Below are positions 9,304-20,872 of a stretch of 64,000 nucleotides of DNA, piece after piece. Made by a program: the position numbers and the translations under genes. The stretch's first letter is position 1. Each line of letters opens with the position of its first letter. The notes beneath the pieces were generated by a model. The model worked only from the letters and a program-made list of their open reading frames with translations. It was not told where the DNA came from and made no database searches. This stretch comes from Erodium maritimum (taxonomy: Eukaryota > Streptophyta > Magnoliopsida > Geraniales > Geraniaceae): positions 14,088,001 through 14,152,000 of the forward strand of contig OY997588.1 in assembly GCA_963921825.1 (NCBI GenBank), read 5' to 3'.

Positions 9304-12300
9304 AGGGGAGACTCTAGAGATGGCGGCGGCATCCGAGACGGCGACGACAACAGGGACGACGGCGGAAGCATTAGAGACGGGGGCTGTAGAGAAGGACACC
9401 TGCGGGGCGGCGGATTCAGGGGTGGTTCAGGGGCGGCGGCGGCGGCGACTGTAGAGGCGTCGGCGGCTTCAGGCGGCTCGAAGGTTGGTTGAAGCCGAGG
9501 TGAGCCAGACGACAACCATCAGGATTGTAGAGGGGGAACCGAACAGGATCGGTAGGCGCGTCGGTGGTGGTGGGGGAGAGTCCATTGCGCGGTGGCTAGC
9601 GGCGGCCTGAGAGGAACCCTAGCAGAGAAAACTCGCGCAGGACCCAAAGAGGATATGCTAAGGAGATGGTGGGTAAAGAAAAGAGGAAGAACCATTACAT
9701 AAGCTATGACAATTACCATAACCATAGTGCGTACGAAGGTAGAGTCTCAAAACCCTAACAGAGAGAATTGCTTATCCTGTCCTCACTCTATTTAGAATAT
9801 CTGATCCATAGTTCCATTATTAAATTAAAAAAGATAAAAAATATTTCATAACTAATATCTCATAAAAAAATATATAGGGTGAAAATGTTTCTAAATTTTA
9901 TTTTCTTATGTATATATTTAATATCCTTATATTACAAAATATGAGGAAAAAAAATATAACTACTTATATATATATATAATCTAAACGAAATTTTCTATTT
10001 AAAAAAATATATACATATTAGGAATAAAAAGTATTTTACTTTTTTATGTATATATTTTTGATCATTTTGAAGGTGATTATTCTGTATGTTTCATATAATT
10101 TTAATAGAATTTAGCGGTGCAAACCAAAGTTGAGAATATTATTTATTTCGTTTTACATGTCATACATTTGTCTACTTATTTTAGTGAAAAAAATTATTAT
10201 TAATTTAAGCATATTAAATAAAACGAGGAATAGTGCGAGTGTGCGAGTGATATATCCGTAGACTAGCTACAACTAACCCTTCAAAATGGCACGAGGTATA
10301 GTGGGGTTTTTGACCAAACACTTAGACTTAAAAATTAAAAGGCTAGACAAAAATAAATGAAGAACATGGAATTAAGACTCGTACGACAAGACTCAAGATG
10401 ATTACCAAGACTTGACCCAAAAACCGTATCTGGCTCGACTTGAGCCCACCCATCATAGTCTGAAAACTTATGAATCTGCTAATCGGGATCTCTAGTTGTT
10501 TGGAAGACGAGCGTCGTGTGGGGAAGGATCACATGATATAGTGGAGGGACCCCATAATAAGACAGCCTGTTAGTCTTCCAATGCAACCCATCGCTAAAGG
10601 CCCTCATGGATCTCGGTGGGCCTGCATTGCAGCCCACGCCTGAATTCCCTTCACTCTTTCCAACCCATCGTTCATTCTCAGGGTGCAATAATCAACTTTT
10701 ATTCTCCCGGGAGAAACCCTAGATATCCTCCTAGAGAACTCGTGGTTACCAGTTTTCTTAACCCGTGTTAGACATGCGGTGGATGTCACCACACCCTCCC
10801 ATATGTCTCCCCTAGAAGATGGTTAATCTGGGTGGGATTGGACGTCCCAACTGATTTATTTGGTTTAGGCAGAACGAAAGACCTCATTCATGGAGCCGGA
10901 CAGGGAGAAGCAGTCAAGACCCATGGTGGCGTCTTGAGCCTTAGTCTCTCCCTAAGCAGGCCGTCAGTCCCTTGGCAGCGGAGGCATGGAAATCTGGGGA
11001 TCTGAGCCCGAGCAGTGATGACCCTCGATCTTGAATCGACGTTAGAGAGGAACTTCTCCCTTGGGAACAGAACGAAGCAGGCGTCCAAAGACGACGACCC
11101 CGCCACTCTGGGAGAAAGAAGAGAGAAGACTTCTGAATGATGAATTTTAGGGGTCGTGTCGCTCCTCGCGGTTGTGTTGTGATGATGGTGAGAGCCGGGT
11201 CTCCATAGGAAACATGGGCTAGGCCTGTCCTCCATCAGTGTGATGGAGACCCACTACAAACGGGTTGGTGTCCTTTGCTCCGAGGGATATGTGAGGGGCC
11301 AAGACGGCGGAAGAGTCATCGGAGAAGATTTCTCAGAGGACATCGGGTGTCCATGTGTAGAGGGCGAGTTCGGTTGACGTCGTCAATGGATGTGGGGGAA
11401 AGACTAGACACGCCCGATTAACCGAGATCGAAGATGGCTTTATAGACGACATGATTGACAATACTGTGAAGTCTCAGTATTATAAGACAACAAAAAGTAC
11501 ACAATCTGAGATATAGAACTATCAGATCAGTTGCATTGATCTTGATAGATATTGTTCTTATTTATACTCAAAACATAACAGAGAAGTGGAAACAAACAGA
11601 GGCTAAAAATAACTAGCCATACCATGCGAGAAAATGGGAAATAACTGAATAGAAAACATGGGAATAGAAACGTGGGAAACAGGGAGAGTTGAGTCTTGAG
11701 TCTCCACGTCTCCACCTTGTTTATTGCTTAACCCTCACGTCAAGATTAGCTGACATACTGGAGAGCGTGTTGGTGAGGAGAATAGTGTGGGAGAAACAGA
11801 CGCAGAGGACCTTTTGTAGGGCATCCTCTTGCGATCCGGTTTGGTGAAGACCGTGAATGGGCATGACGGGGTAAACAACAGTAATTGATGGCCTGTAAAT
11901 CATGCTGACAACGACAAAGTTGATGTAACATAGTATATGATTGAAAAAGAAAACGGCGAAGCAACCATTAAAACACATGGTAAAATAGTTAGGCTAGAAT
12001 TCGAAGGTTCTATGTGGTCTAAGATTAGGTTGTGATCTTCCGATCGTGTTTGGGATAATAATATTTAGTATCCACCGATTTATTTGAATCCCAAACTTGA
12101 TGACATTTTTTATATATTATTTACTAAAATGTTTAGTAATATGTTTGCGTGATGGGTGATGGCTTTTTCTTTACAGGGGCAAGACAGTGGGCCTTCTGTG
12201 GACACTCGAAGACAGGCTTTTACAGCGGTCTACAAATACGGGCTCAATATGTTGGGCCTTTTACGGAGAAACCCTACCTGGGTTACACTGATTATGTCGG

Positions 12301-13538
12301 GCCTACTGTCAAAGCCCACTGTTTACTTCGGAATAAAAAAGCCCACTTTCTAACTAGATTTAACCTATTGTCTGTGCGTGCGACCCCCACTGGATGACGC
12401 ATATATTCCATGATATGTGGAATTGACGGAGAAACTGAAGAAAGTTGGACCAACATTTAAATACATTTCATCTTGCACAAGGGACACACATTTTATACAG
12501 TAAAATATTTGGCTTGATCCGACAAATATAATATATATTACTATAAATACACTACATGCATAGGATCTGAGAAACACACCTGCCAAAATTAACCCAACCA
12601 AATATTTATGGTCTTTTACTTTATTATTAGTAAGTTCTTAGATTAATTTACAACTTGTGCCCATAATGATAATAAGCATGCTTTAAATTTATATTCACCT
12701 TGTGCCCATGATTGGTCAAATCAACTACTGAAGCTTCTCGATCCACATGCTCGCACATATCTTAATTACGTTCTACTAAATGAAGTAGTAAAGGTTCAAA
12801 TTGGTTACGTATTTTGATTCTATTACTATCATAACCCTAGTGACAGAAAATTACGTAGAAAACAAGTACCGAAATGGAGAGACATGCATGCATGGGTGTT
12901 TGTTGAATGATGAAGCAACCGACAAATTAATTTGATGAGTAATGAATAGGGATAAAGCATGAGAATAGGTGGAGATGTAGGAAGTGACACTGTTGTAAAG
13001 AAAAGGGATAAGTAGATGAAATGATGGGAAAAGACATAAATGGAATGTGAAATGTGTCAGAGGACTGGATGTGCATGCATCGTACATATATATGTATATG
13101 AATATGACAAGCTGATGAGAGAGATGCCATGTCCTACGAACCAATTCATCGTCTCAACCTCAACTAGTGTCTAGTGATGTTTGTCTAAGCCTTTCACTAC
13201 CTTGTTTAAATTCTTATCTAATTTCTAAGTAAATTGTTGTTTAATATAATAAGACTCTAACCTGTGTATTTTGTGTCATCATTTAGTGTTTCCAACCATA
13301 TATAATATATTAATACTTTGATTATAGGGTTGGTGGGTGTAGGTGTAGGTGTTGGTGTTGGGTGAGACATGAACCCTCTCCTTCCAATCGTCCCTGCTCG
13401 GGGAGGCAACCCTCCTCCTCTGTCTCATACCCGCAATCCTTCTATTATTAATTAACCAAAGTGATCATGGGAAGACATATACCAATGAAGAGTATATAAA
13501 ACCTTGGATACTTGATTGAGTCAAGTTAGAACTCGAAG
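9304..13538. other. 4.2-kb stretch without a recognised gene
   Basis: 9304-9730 is GGC-rich and continues the R4-associated GC-rich stretch. 9780-10260 is very AT-rich. 10380-11500 is more GC-rich with short overlapping minus-strand open frames (for example 10888-11235, 115 codons) that resemble no protein I know. 11500-13538 is AT-rich, with a GGTGTAGGTGTTGGTGTT-type simple repeat near 13333-13362. No tRNA or splice-consistent gene model seen. Confidence 0.5.
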
Positions 13539-13724
13539 TGAAAGTTTGGAATTAATTGATGATGTATTGATTGTACTCAATGAGTATATAACGTATTACA
13601 AAGTGTAACTGATTAGGATAATACCTATACAAAATCTGAATCTAAGATAAGTCAATATGAATTACAAAATACATAATCTGTTATGATATGAATAGATAAT
13701 GATAAGGGTATTAGTTATCTAACA
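13539..13724 (-). repeat. 3' LTR of copia 1
   Basis: 186-bp LTR, starting TGAAAGTTTGG and ending ATCTAACA on the plus strand; pairs with 18288-18473. Confidence 0.93.
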
Positions 13725-14972
13725 TTCCCCCGCAGTCGAAACTCGGCATGGAAAGATGTTGAGACTGGAACGAAACTCCTCAAAAAGAGCTGACGGAAGA
13801 CCTTTGGTGAAGATGTCCGCAAACTGGTACGAAGACGGCACATGAAGGACACGAACCTGACCTGCAGCAACTTTCTCATGCATAAAGTGTAAATCTAATT
13901 CAACATGTTTGGAACGGTGATGCTGAACTGGATTTCCAGACATATAAACAGAACTAATGTTATCACAGAAGACAATGGTGGCAGTAGAGAGAGGACAATG
14001 TAACTCAAGTAAGAGATTGCGGAGCCAACAAGACTCAGCGACAGCATTAGCGACACCCCGATACTCAGCCTCAGCACTAGAACGAGACACAACATGCTGA
14101 CGTTTGGACGACCAAGAGATAAGATTCGGACCAAGAAAAACACAATAACCCGAAGTAGAACGACGAGTATCAGGACACCCGGCCCAATCAGCATCAGAGT
14201 AAGCGGTGAGAGAGAAAGACTGAGAAGGAAGAATATGAAGACCATGAGAAATAGTACCCTGAATATAACGAAGAATACGTTTAAGGGCATTGTAATGAGG
14301 CTCACGAGGATCATGCATAACGAGACAAATCTGCTGAACAGCATAAGAGATATCCGGACGAGTGAAAGTGAGATATTGAAGGGCACCCGCAAGACTACGA
14401 TAAAGAGTAGGATCAGACACTAGGGGACCGGAGGAAGAAGGTAGCTTAGATTTAGTATCAACTGGAGTGAGGCAAGGATTACAAGAAGACATGTTCGCCC
14501 GAGTAAGAATTTCGCGAGCAAATTTCTCTTGAGAGAGAAGAAGACCAGAAGAAGTACGAACGACAAAAACTCCAAGAAAGTAGTGCAAGGGACCAAGGTT
14601 GGTCATAGCAAATTCAGAATTGAGACGAGATGTGATAGAGGTCAGGAGAGCAGGTGAAGAGGCAGTGAGAATAATATCATCAACATAAAGTAGGAGATAA
14701 GCAGTGTGAGAACCACAGCGATAAATGAATAGAGAGGAGTCGGCCCGACTACTGACAAATCCAATAGAGATAAGATATGAGGCGAAACGCTGATACCAGG
14801 CTCGAGGGGCCTGTTTAAGGCCATATAGGGCTTTCTTGAGACGACAGACATGGTTGGGAAAAGAAGGGTCATGAAAACTGGGAGGTTGCTTCATGTAAAT
14901 GACCTCATGAAGATCTCCATGAAGGAAAGCGTTCTTGACGTCTAACTGGTGAATCGGCCAAGAGTTAGACAA
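13719..14972 (-). CDS. Copia 1 reverse transcriptase-RNase H part of pol
   Basis: In the same frame as the protease-integrase part beyond its TAA. Carries the RT motifs [31 protein letters not shown] and catalytic YVDD, then the RNase H motifs YSDADWAGC and SSAEAEYRG and the C-terminal ADIFTKGLP. The stop lies inside the 3' LTR boundary. Catalytic residues look intact; the loss is from upstream stops. Confidence 0.87.
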   Translation of the reverse strand: MSNSWPIHQLDVKNAFLHGDLHEVIYMKQPPSFHDPSFPNHVCRLKKALYGLKQAPRAWYQRFASYLISIGFVSSRADSSLFIYRCGSHTAYLLLYVDDIILTASSPALLTSITSRLNSEFAMTNLGPLHYFLGVFVVRTSSGLLLSQEKFAREILTRANMSSCNPCLTPVDTKSKLPSSSGPLVSDPTLYRSLAGALQYLTFTRPDISYAVQQICLVMHDPREPHYNALKRILRYIQGTISHGLHILPSQSFSLTAYSDADWAGCPDTRRSTSGYCVFLGPNLISWSSKRQHVVSRSSAEAEYRGVANAVAESCWLRNLLLELHCPLSTATIVFCDNISSVYMSGNPVQHHRSKHVELDLHFMHEKVAAGQVRVLHVPSSYQFADIFTKGLPSALFEEFRSSLNIFPCRVSTAGEC

Positions 14973-15050
14973 GGAGAGACTGAGGATGGTACGAATGGTG
15001 GCTGGTTTGACAACTGGACTAAAATTGTCATCATAGTCGATGCCAGGCTG

Positions 15051-16868
15051 TTAAGTGTACCCCTGAGCAACCAAACGAGCCTTGTAGCGCTCAAGCGAAC
15101 CATCAAAGCGAAACTTATGACGAAAAATCCATTTAGAACCGACTAGATTCACATGTGACGGACAAGGAACCAAGTCCCACGTGCCATTTGCATGAAGGGC
15201 AGCAAGTTCGGCTTCCATTGCTTGCTTCCAATGTGGGTCACATAGAGCCTGAGGAGCAGAGCGGGGAATCGGGGAAATGGAAGAGGCGGAGACGTGAAGA
15301 TCAAGAATACGCCTTGGTCGAAGAGTTTCGGTCTGGGCCCGAGTGGTCATAGGATGAGACGGACGAGGCGGAGGAGCGGGTAAAGGCGGTGAAGCAGGGG
15401 CCGGAGAAGGCGAGGGGGTTGATGGAGAATCAGAAATACGAGGGGAGCGGAGGGATACAGGAGATACAGCAGGAGCCGGTTGAGAAATGGAAGGGTCGGG
15501 ATTCTCTGGAGAATAATAGTGAAAAAGAGGAGAGATATCATCTGAAGAACCGACGAGAAAGTCTAATGAATCAGAGGGAGGAGAGGAGTGATAAGACGAG
15601 TAAGGAAAGACTGTTTCATCAAATGTGACATGGCGAGAGATAATAATGCGTCCGGAGGAGAGATCAAGGCAGCGAAAACCGCGATGGTTCGATGGATAGC
15701 CAAGAAAAACACAAGCGACAGAACGAGGAGCTAGTTTGTGAGGAGCAGTGGAAGAGAGATTAGGGTAGCATAAACAACCAAAAACACGTAGATGATCGTA
15801 AGTAGGAGAGAAGTTAAATAAGATTTCAAATGGAGTTCGGAATGAGAGTGTTTTAGTAGGGAGAAGGTTGAGGGTATGTGCCGCCATATGAAGACCTTCT
15901 ACCCAAAAGGAAGACGGAAGTTGAGCTTGGAAGAGAAGAGATCGAACCATGTTGTTGACCGTTCGAATCATACGTTCTGCTTTGCCATTTTGTTGAGAAG
16001 TATGGGGACAGGAAAAACGAAAGTGAAAGCCATGAGTTTGAGAAAAGTTATGAAAAGAGGTGTTATCAAATTCACATCCATTGTCACATTGAAAAGCTTT
16101 AATAGGAAGAGAAAACTGAGTGCGAACATAAGTGTGAAAACGAACAAATATATTAAAAACATCGGACTTAGCACGTAAGGGAAAGACCCATAGAAAATGA
16201 GAGAAGTCATCCAGAAATAACAAATAATATTTGTAACCACTAGAACTAGCAATTGGGGAAGCCCAAAGATCAGAATGAATAATTTCAAATAAATGGGAAG
16301 TACGAGAAATGGAAGGAGAAAAAGGCAAGCGTAAGTGTTTACCCAATTGACAAGCATGACAAATGTTATCCAAAGAAGTCCTATTACAGCAAATAAAATT
16401 CCTAGAACGAAGAAATTGAAAAACTTGGGAGCCAGGGTGACCGAGACGACGATGCCAAGTGGTAGGAGTAACGCCGATGGTGTGAAGCAAGGAGGCGGGA
16501 GACGAGGGTGGAGACGAAGGAACTGTCGGTGTAACAGGGTATATATCCCCATTACTATTACATCGGAGAATAGGAGTCCCGGTCAAAAGATCCTTCACAG
16601 AAAAGCCAGACGGATCAAATTCAATAGAACAATTATTATCACGTGTGAATTGACGGACAAAGACAAGATTCTTAATAATATGAGGACTAATGAGAATATT
16701 ACGCAATTTAAAAATTTTAGAGGGTGAAACAATAGTTGATTTTCCAGTAAAATTAACAGGTATAACAGCACCGTTTCCAACCATAATTGAACTAGAATCG
16801 ACACAAGGAGTAACGTGAGAAAAATTACCAGAGTGTGAGGCAGTGTGTGAAGTGGCACCGGTGTCCAT
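15051..16868 (-). CDS. Copia 1 protease-integrase part of pol
   Basis: Begins MDTGATSHTA, the aspartic protease active site (DTGA). The integrase HHCC domain (HRRLGHPGSQ..CHACQLGKH) and DDE core follow, with Asp in IHSDLWASP, Asp in FQCDNGCEF and Glu in NGKAERMIR. Ends with the N-terminal RT block KARLVAQGY. A TGA just before the ATG (about 16869-16871) and a TAA at 15051 interrupt what was one pol frame; the frame continues in 13719-14972. Confidence 0.85.
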   Translation of the reverse strand: MDTGATSHTASHSGNFSHVTPCVDSSSIMVGNGAVIPVNFTGKSTIVSPSKIFKLRNILISPHIIKNLVFVRQFTRDNNCSIEFDPSGFSVKDLLTGTPILRCNSNGDIYPVTPTVPSSPPSSPASLLHTIGVTPTTWHRRLGHPGSQVFQFLRSRNFICCNRTSLDNICHACQLGKHLRLPFSPSISRTSHLFEIIHSDLWASPIASSSGYKYYLLFLDDFSHFLWVFPLRAKSDVFNIFVRFHTYVRTQFSLPIKAFQCDNGCEFDNTSFHNFSQTHGFHFRFSCPHTSQQNGKAERMIRTVNNMVRSLLFQAQLPSSFWVEGLHMAAHTLNLLPTKTLSFRTPFEILFNFSPTYDHLRVFGCLCYPNLSSTAPHKLAPRSVACVFLGYPSNHRGFRCLDLSSGRIIISRHVTFDETVFPYSSYHSSPPSDSLDFLVGSSDDISPLFHYYSPENPDPSISQPAPAVSPVSLRSPRISDSPSTPSPSPAPASPPLPAPPPRPSHPMTTRAQTETLRPRRILDLHVSASSISPIPRSAPQALCDPHWKQAMEAELAALHANGTWDLVPCPSHVNLVGSKWIFRHKFRFDGSLERYKARLVAQGYT

Positions 16869-16897
16869 GTATCACCCATCTTGAGGTTGCTGTAGCG

Positions 16898-18082
16898 TCA
16901 TGGTTGAGAATAAATTGTTGAGACACGAAGCTTGATTGGTTGAATGAGATACATGACCTTGTTGTTGCTGAACAAAAGGATATTGCAAAGGTGGCTGCTG
17001 TGCGGAACCTGTGTAAATCGTTGGAGAAGAAATAAGATGTTGCGGTGGGCCGGAGAAGACATGCATGGGCCGTGCTGGACTTGTTGGACAGGAGCTGCAA
17101 ATTGGGCATGCTGCTGTTGTGTGAAGGGATGCGCGCAGGATGAGGGACCGAGTAACTGAAGCGGCATCGGTGGAAGGGGAGGGAGCTGCTGCGTGGGCCA
17201 GGGCATTGGCTGCTGGACTGGGCCGGATGCTTGCTGCTGCGATGGGCCTGTGTGGATATGCGCAGAGTTGTAATAGTTGCCTGAAAGTGGAGACGGAGTA
17301 CCTCCAAAACGCGAAGAACGATTGGCAGGAGACGCACCTAGGATACCTGCAGAAGAAAAATTATGGTTGCCACTACCTGAGCCGTGGATGTAGCCACGTC
17401 CCCGACCTCTATATTTGCCTATGCCGGAATTCGATGTACGGGTGAATTGGTTGTAAAGGACGGTGGATGAATCGGGTATTTGATTGTGTATATTTTCAGC
17501 TAACGGTAACATAGATCGAACTTGTGAGAAATTAGGAACGGGATTTTGGTGTTGGATTACCTCAATTGTGCTATTAAATGTGTCAGGAAGGCCATGTAAA
17601 GCTTGAAGCACGAGATCCTGATCAGAGATTTGTTGATCAATGTCTGCAAGTGAATCTGATAAAACCTTGAGCTTCTGAAAATACTCAGTGATTGAGAGAG
17701 AGCCTTTGCGAAGTGAACGCAGTTGTTGTTGCAATTGGAGAGCCCGAGACATTTTGTTGTCTCGAAAAATGGACTCGATAGATGTCCATAGCTCGAGGGT
17801 CGTGGCATTCGTCTTGAATACATCCGAGAGCAAATCGGGATGAATCGTGGCGTAGAGCCACGTGATCACTAGAGCGTCAAGACGGATCCACAAGTCATCG
17901 GACTCTGTAGGCGGAGGATCTGTGATGTGAGCAAGAACCTTGTGACTGACACACAAATTTTTGAACATTTCTCGCCATTGCTTGTATCGAGGATCCTTGA
18001 CCGTGAGTTTGAACGGAATAGAGTGCCTGGCATTTGAATTTGGAGCTTGGGCAGGTGGAGTAGCAGGAGCATCCGTGGCCAT
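16898..18082 (-). CDS. Copia 1 gag
   Basis: Starts at ATG 18082, about 190 bp inside the primer-binding site. Contains the UBN2/gag core (LWTSIESIFRDNKMSRALQL then QLRSLRKGSLSITEYFQKLK, residues ~105-145), followed by a Q/P/S-rich tail. No CX2CX4HX4C zinc knuckle is seen. The last ~50 residues are in the wrong frame: the frame that leads into the protease runs from about 17066 down, so a frameshift lies near 17060-17120. Confidence 0.8.
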   Translation of the reverse strand: MATDAPATPPAQAPNSNARHSIPFKLTVKDPRYKQWREMFKNLCVSHKVLAHITDPPPTESDDLWIRLDALVITWLYATIHPDLLSDVFKTNATTLELWTSIESIFRDNKMSRALQLQQQLRSLRKGSLSITEYFQKLKVLSDSLADIDQQISDQDLVLQALHGLPDTFNSTIEVIQHQNPVPNFSQVRSMLPLAENIHNQIPDSSTVLYNQFTRTSNSGIGKYRGRGRGYIHGSGSGNHNFSSAGILGASPANRSSRFGGTPSPLSGNYYNSAHIHTGPSQQQASGPVQQPMPWPTQQLPPLPPMPLQLLGPSSCAHPFTQQQHAQFAAPVQQVQHGPCMSSPAHRNILFLLQRFTQVPHSSHLCNILLFSNNKVMYLIQPIKLRVSTIYSQP

Positions 18083-18287
18083 GGTTCACGGTTAAACATA
18101 AAAAGGAATTTGTGGTTTGTAAGGAAAGCTTGTGAGTGGCAGTTTGTAAATAAAAGGAAATAGATGGTTTTGGTATTTGAAACTTACGAATGATGAAGTT
18201 CGGCAGAGGCAAAAGAAGACGATGGAGGCATGAAAACAGCAGCAGCAAGATCGCAGAACCAAAGAGAAGCGGAAGGCTCTGATACCA

Positions 18288-18473
18288 TGAAAGTTTGGAA
18301 TTAATTGATGATGCATTGATTGTACTCGATGAGTATATAACGTATTACAAAGTGTAACTGATTAGGATAATACCTATACAAAATCTGAATCTAAGATAAG
18401 TCAATATGAATTACAAAATACATAATCTGTTATGATATGAATAGATAATGATAAGGGTATTAGTTATCTAACA
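18288..18473 (-). repeat. 5' LTR of copia 1
   Basis: Pairs with 13539-13724; the initiator-Met primer-binding site adjoins its inner edge, which fixes the element on the minus strand. Confidence 0.93.
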
Positions 18474-20335
18474 CGAAGCATGACTTGGTTAGAAATATTT
18501 ACACTAAGCTATATAGGATATTTATTTTATCAGCAAAGCAAATTTAAATTAAACCTCCTTAAAAAATAATGAGGAGTTACAAGATACAAGAACAGCCAAT
18601 AAGCGCAAAACAACCAAAGAAGCCTAACCCAAAAGGAATCACCTCGCTTTACACAGGAAGCCAACAACAACTGGAAAGCATAAGATGAGACACATTCCGC
18701 TTTACGCAGGAAGGCAACAAACATAAAAACCGGGTCTAATACCCAAACTTAACAACCATGAAGCGCAAAGATAGACAAACAAATGATCTAAAAATCCAGA
18801 TATAACCAACAGGAAGTACAAAAAGGTAGGCTTCCAGCAATGAAGCAGATGAACCGATACCAGACGATGGAGCTCGAACTCAGTCCACCACAACCCAATT
18901 CTGGTCAACATCGAGAACAGGCACAAAGGGGGAGGACCCGTATTTATACCGAGTACGAGCTCGGACCTCCAAGCAAGCAGTCGCACAAACGATCCAGAGA
19001 TCCAATGCTAGAACTCGAGCTGAGCGTTCCGACACCGAGATCGGTATCCCCTCGCCGACCAACACCAAGCGAGCTCGTACTCGGACCAGCACAAAGAGAT
19101 CCAAGGCCTATAGTTATACCGAGCTCGATCCAACACCTACCCAGACTGAACTGTCACCTACCGCTGCAGAGAGGGGCAACGCCACACCAACGGCCGCACT
19201 GAACAATCTATGACTTTGAGTAAAAAGTAGCCCATTGGGAACAGAATCCGGGGACTGAGGATGTGAAGAAAAAGCCCATAGTCGAAGATGGACTTGTCCA
19301 TTTCACTTGTTTCAATTTTATAAATAAAACTTTTTTGTACTCTCTTTCTTCTTCCGAAGAAGTTTATTTTAAATTTTTACTCACTGATCAAAAAAAAATA
19401 ATGACATGCCTGAACGATGATCTAAAAGTTGGTATATATACACATATATAAGCAATCAGATCCTAAGTATTAATATATTGTGAGGAAAAAAAACTTGTTT
19501 TGTTGCTTTCAACTCCTTTCTTTCAGCCTTGTGACGACAAAAGAATTTGTTTCAGTCGACTGATAAAATTATTTTAATATATTAGATGTTTTCATCAGTC
19601 AATACCTTATTAAAGACTAGAGATGCTCTTAGTTCACATAGTTTATTTCTTAGTTCCTATTTGGTTTCAAATACCCGTCTCTACCTCTTTATTTTTAGAG
19701 AATTTATTGTGTATCTTTTTTGGAATGGTCTACTCCCCTACTATTATCTGTCTGGTCAATCGTTTGTTGTAATAATAATGTTCCTTTCACTAAAAAAACA
19801 CAATACTATTTGGTTTTTATTGATATCAGTAGGTTCCTTTCATTTCAAATACAATACACACATGTTGTCGTGCTGAGGAAGATTACATTACTATTAAACG
19901 TTTTGTGCTTCCAAACATAAAAAGAAATTAGGCTCCTCACCTATGACAATGTCTTGTGTATAAGCTTCACACGGATCCAATCCATTCTTCTCATGAAGAG
20001 TTGGGAGGAGAAGTTTAACTCCAAGAATAGACCATTTCTGCTTTCATTTTCATCATCGCATAAATTTTTATCTTCATTCTTACCGACTTACCTCAGCTCA
20101 GGTCAATCGTCTATCACTACTCATCAACCAAAATATGAACCCGGGCTTGAACAGGTTGTTCAAGTAGGATGCTTTGATGTAGCAGAAATCATAGAAATTG
20201 TTAAACTAATAGTTGAAGGCTCAATTATAATTATATCTCTAACATGAATACATGCTATTCAGCAACAGTATGATACAAACACTAAACAAATTTGTCAAAG
20301 AAAAAGAAGCTACAACACATTTGTTCTTGGGTACA
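18474..20335. other. Retroposon debris and HEC 3' flank
   Basis: About 18530 looks like the 3' end of a LINE-type retroposon on the minus strand (GGTTTAATTTAAATTTGC before an A-less tail). About 19330-19402 looks like a similar 3' end on the plus strand finishing in an A-run, so two 3' ends point outward. GC-rich minus-strand frames in between (18702-18986) are unrecognised. 19400-20335 is AT-rich and includes the presumed 3' UTR of the bHLH gene. Confidence 0.4.
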
Positions 20336-20848
20336 TTAATTACGCACTTGCTGGTGCATTGCACCGTTGAGCATGTGAGAACAAACCTGAGGCTGGCACG
20401 ATCCCTTGAGCAAATGACCCATCCCAAGAGCATTGTTACCGAGTTGCTCCAAGCTCTCCACCTGTTTCTTCAAGAACTTGACGTAATGTATGGCCTCGTC
20501 GAGCATAGAGGCCGTGTCCATCTTGGTGCCGCCGGGGACGAGTCTCTGGAGGATCCTGATCTTCTCGCTGATCCTCTCCCGGCGGTGCCTCGCCGCCACG
20601 CTCTGGGGGTCCTTGGAGATCCTGACGTTGCGCCGCTTGGGCGGCTTCACGGCCTCGGGGTCGATGTGCACGGGCTGCATCACTGCGATCCGGAAGATCA
20701 TTTCCCTCATGGAGTTAACGTTGGAGCTACAGATCCGTGGGTTGATGAATGTGGGTGGTGGTAGCGGCGGAGGTGCGTGGTGGATTTGGGGTAGTGGGTC
20801 GGAGAAGGTGGAGGAGTGGTGCATCATCATGTCAGCTACTATGTCCAT
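20336..20848 (-). CDS. HEC2: HECATE-type bHLH transcription factor
   Basis: 170-residue protein from the first ATG at 20848; the eight codons before it start with TTG and are not needed. Residues ~71-131 are a HEC-clade b[23 protein letters not shown] basic region, then [20 protein letters not shown] and [13 protein letters not shown]. The upstream [20 protein letters not shown] block (~47-66) is typical of HEC1/HEC2 rather than HEC3. The basic region has Gln and Ala where canonical E-box binders have His and Glu, normal for this clade. HEC proteins are nuclear regulators of gynoecium transmitting tract, stigma and shoot meristem, working with auxin and cytokinin. Intronless, as HEC genes are. 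HEC1 versus HEC2 cannot be decided here. Confidence 0.9.
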   Translation of the reverse strand: MDIVADMMMHHSSTFSDPLPQIHHAPPPLPPPTFINPRICSSNVNSMREMIFRIAVMQPVHIDPEAVKPPKRRNVRISKDPQSVAARHRRERISEKIRILQRLVPGGTKMDTASMLDEAIHYVKFLKKQVESLEQLGNNALGMGHLLKGSCQPQVCSHMLNGAMHQQVRN

Positions 20849-20872
20849 GGACTTTCTTGAGAGAGAACTCAA

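Larger units (their letters stand above)
13539..18473 (-). mobile_element. Ty1/copia retrotransposon 1 (complete structure, defective)
   Basis: LTRs of 186 bp at 13539-13724 and 18288-18473 (TG..CA, two visible mismatches), target duplication CGAAG (13534-13538, 18474-18478). On the minus strand an iMet primer-binding site TGGTATCAGAGCC abuts the 5' LTR (18275-18287) and a GCGGGGGAA polypurine tract abuts the 3' LTR. Domain order gag-PR-IN-RT-RNaseH is copia. The compact size and short LTRs suggest the Ale/Retrofit lineage (inference). The coding frame is broken in three places. Confidence 0.95.

Noticed and set aside
8980..9399. 139-codon Ala/Ser-rich protein on the minus strand
   Set aside because: Lies across a repeat and a G-homopolymer, and the homologous stretches at 4.5-4.9 and 34.1-34.5 kb do not keep the frame.
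13370..13456. Small secreted peptide gene (ATG at 13371)
   Set aside because: Short frame without a signal peptide or a recognisable peptide-hormone motif next to a simple repeat.
20849..20872. Eight extra N-terminal residues on the HEC protein
   Set aside because: The extension starts at TTG; the first ATG is at 20848.
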